From assembly GCF_902779965.1 (NCBI RefSeq), contig NZ_CACZDK010000004.1:124001-188000 (forward strand): 64,000 bases of DNA, written 5' to 3'. Every line of letters begins with the position of its first letter. The stretch's first letter is position 1. Below are positions 59,044-64,000 of this stretch, one piece after another. A program made the position numbers and the translations under genes. The DNA is from Fibrobacter succinogenes. GTDB taxonomy: Bacteria > Fibrobacterota > Fibrobacteria > Fibrobacterales > Fibrobacteraceae. Under the pieces are notes generated by a model, which worked only from the letters and a program-made list of their open reading frames with translations, was not told the DNA's origin and did no database searches.

Positions 59044-61668
59044 TCACTTCTTCACATCTTTCTTTTTCAAACAAGAACCGCAAAGGAACATCGAGAATAT
59101 AACACTTGTCACAAGGAACATAAAGATGCCCATGCAAGCAAGGTGGCCAATGCCCTGCAAACCGCGGTGTGTTGTAAAGAGGAATCCAACAAAGCCGGCA
59201 ATCGTGGTCATGGAGCTAGCCATCACGTTACGGCCCGTCGTATCAAAGAGTTGACGAAGATTCATGCCTTCATTGGACTTGGAGCACCAAGAAGTGATAA
59301 AGTGAATTGTGGCGTCAATGCCAATGCCAAGCGTCATCGGAATCACAATCACGTTGTAGATGCTGATTTTTCCAAATTCAAAGAAGTAAGTCAAAGCGCC
59401 CAGCAATCCAAGCGTAAGGAGCGCACCCATGCCGAACGAGACGCCACCCGCCAAGAACATCGACGGTTTGCGGAACGAGATGATCAGCGTGAGGAAAATG
59501 ACGAGCACAATAACCGAGGCCAAATTAAAGCTATCGGCCTTTACCGATTCAATCACGTCCGAAAGAATGAACTGCGAGGAGAAGGTGCGCAAGCGTTCGC
59601 CATCAAAATTCCAGTTGCCATAGCGTTCCTGAAAGCGATGCAACGCATGGGCATCCCAACTCGGAAAGTCACCGTAAATAAAGCCAATCTTACCGTAAGT
59701 GCCATCTTTTTCACGAAGCAAGTCGAGTGTCCAAGACGGGACATCTTCGGCCGAGAACGGCTTTTCCACTTGAGCCAACTTGCGAAGCGTTTGCACGTTC
59801 GTTGAATCTTCGCCTTCGGCCTTGTCAAAGACGCGCGCTTCGACTAGGTCGCGAATTTCTTCGATGACTTCAAGGCGCTTTTCCTGGGAATCCGCAGGCG
59901 GCACAAAGCTCTTGAGCGTGAGGAAGCTACCGAGCAGAGAATCTTTTTCGACATGGAGTCGAATCATCAACGTGTCATAAAGCTTGTCAAGCTGTTCGGA
60001 CTTAGAACCCATCACCGCCGCAGGCGTCGAAGTCACAGCGCGGTTCGTGGCGCGGGTTACCTTGGTCGAAATTTTCTTTTCGGCAGCTGGGATTACCTTA
60101 TCCGTATGAACACGGCGCAAGTTCTTCAAGTTGTGTTCAAAATCCACATGCGGAGCAAAATACAATGACACGGCGCCAAGCACAAAGCCAATCAATGCCA
60201 AACGCTTGAAAAAACCATAAATTTGCTTTTCGCTCCAAGATTTGGGCAACAGCGAATTGTTCGGAGCAGCAGGGATTCCGCCCATGCATGCCACAAATAC
60301 CGGCAAAACAAGGACAGAAGTCATCATACTGAAGAGAACGCCCATCGATGCCACAATGCCGAATTCGTAGAATCCGCGGAAGTGTGCAACCAAAAGTGTA
60401 AGGAACGCGGCAATCGTCGTGAAGCTCGCCAAGATAAACGGCTTGAGCATCTTGCGCTGCGTCTCTTCGAGAACTTCTTCCAAAGAGCTGTACTTGTTCA
60501 AAAGTTTCTGCGCATTACCCAAAATGTGAATGGAATAGTCAATACCAATGCCCAAAATAATCGAGGCGACAAACACTGTAAACGGATTCAATTTGCCATA
60601 GAAAAGCGCCGTGAACGCAAGCGTCGGGAGGCAAGCGTAAAGCACAGAACCGGTCACGAGAATCGGGCCCTTCACGCTCCTAAAGAAGAACGCGGTCAAG
60701 AGGAAAATCAAGACAAGGCTAATGCCAAACGAGAAGATACTGTCGTTAGCAACTTCATCGACTTCCTTCAAGCCTTCGTAAGTACCTTCAACCGTGAAGC
60801 GGGTCGGCACCGGATATTGCTTGCTGCGGAAGTAAGCCAAAAGTTCATCGGTCTTTGCCAAAATTTTCGTCACAAATTCATAGTCGGTCGAAGGCTTAAT
60901 CAACTTAGCATTCACCACGGCATTAAAGAGAATCTTGCCTGTGCTATCTGGTTTAGGGCTTCCGATCAAACGATTTTTCAAATTGTCAGGAAGGTAGGCT
61001 TTCGGATTCCATTCAGTCTTTCCACTGTCTGTTTTAGCAGTTTCCTTCTTTTTAAAGAATGCATCGAACGCCCCCACGGCCTCTTCGGGGAGGCCAAGTT
61101 CCATCGGCAAATTTGCATCAAACCAAACGCGTTCTTTTTTTGCACTCGCTTCACCATTTGCAGAATCGGCAGTTCCATCGCCCAGCAAGTCAACCACAAG
61201 CGGGCCATTCTTGCGGCCAATTTCGAGTTGCAAGTCTTCAAGGTTATCGCGGATGTTTTCAAGGTGCTTGACCGGGAGGTACAAAAGCGCATTGTCCTTG
61301 AAGAACTGATTATCGTTATCCACCTGTGTCGAGACGAAATCCCCTTGCCAATTTTTGTGGATGTAATTCTGAATCGAATCTTGCAAGGCGGCAGCAAGTT
61401 CCACGCTTTCGCTCTGAATAGCAATCATGAAGCGGTCGGTACTGCCGAAACGCTCGTAAGATTCTTCGAGAGCCTTTACACTCGGCGTATCTTCGGGCAA
61501 TAGGTGCGAAAGATCGGCATCCAGTTTGAGCCCCGGCTTCACAAGAATCGGGAACGCGAGGAGGAGCGCAAGGAAAATATAGAATGCTAAAGCCGCATAC
61601 TTATGACGGCAAATGAGAGGGATATACCACTGCGAGAATTTTTCCGCAAACGATTTTTTTGTATTCAT
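59044..61668 (-). CDS. MMPL/RND-superfamily exporter
   Basis: 874 residues from the ATG at 61668. Two repeats of one helix, a large periplasmic domain and five helices. The first opens HKYAALAFYIFLALLLAFPILV; SSD-like helices follow with FVASIILGIGIDYSIHIL and, in the second half, VIVIPMTLGIGIDATIHFI, carrying the GxxxD proton-relay motif twice. Related proteins export hopanoids or lipids (HpnN, MmpL). The substrate is unknown. Neighbours are an LTA-synthase-like enzyme upstream and aspartoacylase downstream, which hints at envelope lipid work for the first pair only. Confidence 0.9.
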   Translation of the reverse strand: MNTKKSFAEKFSQWYIPLICRHKYAALAFYIFLALLLAFPILVKPGLKLDADLSHLLPEDTPSVKALEESYERFGSTDRFMIAIQSESVELAAALQDSIQNYIHKNWQGDFVSTQVDNDNQFFKDNALLYLPVKHLENIRDNLEDLQLEIGRKNGPLVVDLLGDGTADSANGEASAKKERVWFDANLPMELGLPEEAVGAFDAFFKKKETAKTDSGKTEWNPKAYLPDNLKNRLIGSPKPDSTGKILFNAVVNAKLIKPSTDYEFVTKILAKTDELLAYFRSKQYPVPTRFTVEGTYEGLKEVDEVANDSIFSFGISLVLIFLLTAFFFRSVKGPILVTGSVLYACLPTLAFTALFYGKLNPFTVFVASIILGIGIDYSIHILGNAQKLLNKYSSLEEVLEETQRKMLKPFILASFTTIAAFLTLLVAHFRGFYEFGIVASMGVLFSMMTSVLVLPVFVACMGGIPAAPNNSLLPKSWSEKQIYGFFKRLALIGFVLGAVSLYFAPHVDFEHNLKNLRRVHTDKVIPAAEKKISTKVTRATNRAVTSTPAAVMGSKSEQLDKLYDTLMIRLHVEKDSLLGSFLTLKSFVPPADSQEKRLEVIEEIRDLVEARVFDKAEGEDSTNVQTLRKLAQVEKPFSAEDVPSWTLDLLREKDGTYGKIGFIYGDFPSWDAHALHRFQERYGNWNFDGERLRTFSSQFILSDVIESVKADSFNLASVIVLVIFLTLIISFRKPSMFLAGGVSFGMGALLTLGLLGALTYFFEFGKISIYNVIVIPMTLGIGIDATIHFITSWCSKSNEGMNLRQLFDTTGRNVMASSMTTIAGFVGFLFTTHRGLQGIGHLACMGIFMFLVTSVIFSMFLCGSCLKKKDVKK

Positions 61669-61746
61669 GCGTAGAAATATATTAATAATCTTACAACATA
61701 CGCACATCGCCATCGGCAAATTCCGACGAACTGCCTAAAAACAGGA

Positions 61747-63678
61747 CTAGTGGGGCAACATATTGTCGTTGCGCAAAAGCGAACGCAAAACTTTGCTAGC
61801 CCCAACAGCATGCGACTTCCACGTAAGCGACAAGGAATCCGAAACGTGCTCAAATGAGCCATTCTTTCCTTTATACACTTCGTCAGATTCCAAGCCACCC
61901 GTCAACACAAAATCACGAAAACCGAGATAGTAAGCATTTTGAGTATAAAATAGCGCGGGTTGCTCCGCCGGGCGTTTTTCGGTAAGCAAGTCATAACCCC
62001 AGAAATGGTTCGGAGCACGCACTTGCGCCAAATCCAGAATCGTGGGGCCAATGTCCAGCTGCGAGGCAACATCTTCGCGGATCTCAAGACCTTTAAAGAG
62101 CGAGGTATCCGCAGAGAAAATCCCCATGAAAATTTGCGCAGCCGAAACACCAAGCGGTTGCGGCACCTTGTAATCAATGGAATCCACAGGCGTATCGTGG
62201 TCACCAAGAATCACGACAACCGTACGGTCAAAATCAGGCCTTGCATAAAGCGCTTCGAAAAAGCGGCCCATTTGCGCGTCCGTATAACGTAATGCGTTCT
62301 TGAAACGCACCATCGCATCTTCGGGTTTTGCTGCGTAACTGTCCGGGTAACCATAAAACGGAATATGCGTTGCAATCGTATTGGCTGCTAGGAACCAAGC
62401 GCTATCCGTTGGCATAGTCTTGAGTAGTTTTATCGCTAAATCCATCCCGAGACTGTCAGACGTTCCCGGAATTTTCGAGTCCTCAATAACGCGCCAGTTG
62501 TCGCCATAAAAGCGTTCTACAAAAGGCAACGTGTGGTCAAAAACAGGATTTGAAACAGTCATGTACGCACGATGATAATTTGTCAGATATTCCTGGAAAC
62601 CTTTGAAATGGTTCGAGGCATAGAACGCCGGCACATCGCGATTCGGGTGCGATGGGAATCCAAGGTAAGTCGAAGTTGTTCCACGAACAGTCGGATAGCT
62701 ACCGCTGAACGCATTCTTGAACCAAAGCCCGCCCACATTCGCCATTTTCCACAAGTTCGGAGCAAGCGACGTATCACCTTCGAGCATTTTATTCAGCACA
62801 CGGCCTTTATAAGATTCTCCGAAAATGAAAACGATATTGTACGGTTTTGTCGCCTTGTATTCATGCTTCGGAGCATTACGGTAGCCAGGGAATTTCGCAT
62901 CTAGACGAGCGCCTGCAAAATCAGCCGGCAAAAAAGCATCGAGGTCATGGACAAGTTCATCCGTAATAGAATAGCCATCACGGAAAAATTCAAAAGTTTC
63001 AAGCCCTGCAATATGCAACACAGGTGCAGTCAGCGTCCATTTTCCAAGTGTAAAGCGCCAATCGATTTGAAAAGGAAAATTAGTAACGCCACGCGCACCC
63101 ACAATGAACAAGATCAATGGAATCACAGAAAGAGTTGCTCCCGAAGCGAGCATGGTCAAAGGAATTCTCTTATCCGACAACTTTGCAATGCGCAATTCCA
63201 TCATCGTCATGCGTTTTTTCCGAATCGAATACGTCACGCAAAAAGCAATTCCACCCGCCAGAATCAAGAACACAAGCCCAATCCAGAGAACCGTGCCAAC
63301 GACATCGCCACCGAGAGTCGAAACTGTAGTCTCATCCGTAATATTCGAAACATGAAAATAAGTACGTATAAATGAATAAGAAAGACGTTGGTGATTAAAG
63401 CGGAAAATTTCGTAGTCCGCAATCGCAAAGAAAAAATAGACGACATAAAAAACAGCTAGTGCGCGAGGACTCTTCAAGAACGTAAAGATGGAAGACATCA
63501 CAAAGATAGCGCCATACGCCATAAAAACTTGCCAAATCGTTTTGCCAGCAAACATTTCGGACATCGAAAGTCCAAGCGGATCCGGCAAAGCGTAAAACAA
63601 AACAAGCATCACCGTTTGTAACAATAAAGCCACAGACGTAATCAGGATAAACGGATTTTTCAAGAGCTGTTTAATCAT
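61747..63678 (-). CDS. LTA-synthase-like membrane sulfatase/phosphotransferase
   Basis: 643 residues from the ATG at 63678. Five N-terminal transmembrane helices (to about residue 210), then an extracytoplasmic sulfatase-fold domain. Metal-site motifs: FIFGESYKGR (Glu), SGSYPTVRGTTS (nucleophile Thr in PTVRGT) and VVVILGDHDTPVDS (Asp-His). This is the alkaline-phosphatase superfamily group with LtaS and OpgB, which move phosphoglycerol or phosphoethanolamine onto envelope glycans or lipids. Which group is transferred here is unknown. It precedes the exporter by 78 bases on the same strand. Confidence 0.88.
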   Translation of the reverse strand: MIKQLLKNPFILITSVALLLQTVMLVLFYALPDPLGLSMSEMFAGKTIWQVFMAYGAIFVMSSIFTFLKSPRALAVFYVVYFFFAIADYEIFRFNHQRLSYSFIRTYFHVSNITDETTVSTLGGDVVGTVLWIGLVFLILAGGIAFCVTYSIRKKRMTMMELRIAKLSDKRIPLTMLASGATLSVIPLILFIVGARGVTNFPFQIDWRFTLGKWTLTAPVLHIAGLETFEFFRDGYSITDELVHDLDAFLPADFAGARLDAKFPGYRNAPKHEYKATKPYNIVFIFGESYKGRVLNKMLEGDTSLAPNLWKMANVGGLWFKNAFSGSYPTVRGTTSTYLGFPSHPNRDVPAFYASNHFKGFQEYLTNYHRAYMTVSNPVFDHTLPFVERFYGDNWRVIEDSKIPGTSDSLGMDLAIKLLKTMPTDSAWFLAANTIATHIPFYGYPDSYAAKPEDAMVRFKNALRYTDAQMGRFFEALYARPDFDRTVVVILGDHDTPVDSIDYKVPQPLGVSAAQIFMGIFSADTSLFKGLEIREDVASQLDIGPTILDLAQVRAPNHFWGYDLLTEKRPAEQPALFYTQNAYYLGFRDFVLTGGLESDEVYKGKNGSFEHVSDSLSLTWKSHAVGASKVLRSLLRNDNMLPH

Positions 63679-63722
63679 CGTAACCAACTAAAAAGAACCG
63701 AACCGAAATATAAAAAAGTTCG

Positions 63723-64000
63723 TCAAAACGCGAGAGCGTTCACCCAATAGCAAAATGCGGTTATTGCCGAAAGCGGAGTCATCACATATTTTTCTTTTTT
63801 ACTCTTCGAAGCGAGATTGGCAAGACAGTTCATCGTCAAATAAACAGCCAAGGCAATCCCGATAATCTTTGTGACTTTATGCGAAAACCATAAGGACATA
63901 TAGCCACCGAGCTGCAAAAGCACAATGGCAAAGAAAACTTGCAAAAGCAACTGCACCGCAAGAACAATGCGCAATTTAGCAGGAAAAACTTTAAATCGGC
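63723..64000 (-). CDS. Small membrane protein, start beyond the window edge
   Basis: At least 92 residues with no stop before the window end, so the gene probably continues beyond 64000; an internal TTG at 63974 would give 83 residues. Three hydrophobic helices (VLAVQLLLQVFFAIVLLQLG, IIGIALAVYLTMNCL and a C-terminal one near TAFCYWVNALAF). No known family recognised. Forty-four bases upstream of the sulfatase gene on the same strand. Confidence 0.6.
   Translation of the reverse strand, partial: RFKVFPAKLRIVLAVQLLLQVFFAIVLLQLGGYMSLWFSHKVTKIIGIALAVYLTMNCLANLASKSKKEKYVMTPLSAITAFCYWVNALAF

Overview
The window reads as chromosomal DNA of a Fibrobacter-like bacterium (Fibrobacterota). The main evidence is a TIGR02147/DUF4423 protein, a family best known as a paralogous set in Fibrobacter succinogenes. 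It is translationally coupled to a lipoprotein. Supporting evidence is a set of exported proteins with Ser-rich linkers, MBG and CBM11-like domains and a shared C-terminal sorting-type domain, plus an EF-G of the mitochondrial EFG1-like type. The assignment is inference; no 16S gene is present.

Layout. 1-5.2 kb: EF-G (5' end cut by the window), a candidate structured RNA, a lipoprotein, MazG, DprA and an FtsB/DivIC-like protein. 5.3-14.8 kb: an RND efflux pair, two tandem DUF5683-like envelope proteins and a large MBG-repeat surface protein. 15.0-16.2 kb: rpsF-rpsR-rplI with a good promoter and a structured leader. 16.3-31.7 kb: envelope proteins, trpS, a PD-(D/E)XK-like nuclease gene between two ~290-bp direct repeats, rnd, an unusual 5-formyl-THF cyclo-ligase homologue, a SpoU methyltransferase, CotH, cysK, the lipoprotein/TIGR02147 pair and rubrerythrin. 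32-37.8 kb: a CBM11-like protein, DUF4434 and DUF4419 proteins, two broken genes and a cluster of TATCGCC words.

37.9-50 kb is a defence island. One strand carries hsdM, hsdS, three tandem AbiTii-like genes, abiEi, abiEii and hsdR: a type I restriction-modification system with an AbiE-type toxin-antitoxin pair and three AbiTii paralogues inserted between its specificity and restriction genes. Two matching inverted repeats lie upstream of abiEi, as expected for AbiEi autorepression. Divergent from hsdM is an AT-rich two-gene unit: a membrane-anchored unknown protein and a small protein with a HEPN-type Rx4H motif. This is the most interesting part of the window.

50.5-64 kb: carboxynorspermidine dehydrogenase and arginine decarboxylase (polyamine synthesis), NudC, tRNA-Gly, a HAD hydrolase, an aspartoacylase resembling the animal enzyme, an MMPL-type exporter, an LTA-synthase-like sulfatase and an incomplete membrane protein.

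The intergenic DNA is rich in dispersed repeats. One family has conserved flanks around a palindromic core whose sequence changes from copy to copy (five copies seen, one of them inside a broken gene). Others are arrays of short words facing inverted copies of themselves, and fragments ending in GGATGAC or GGAATGAC.
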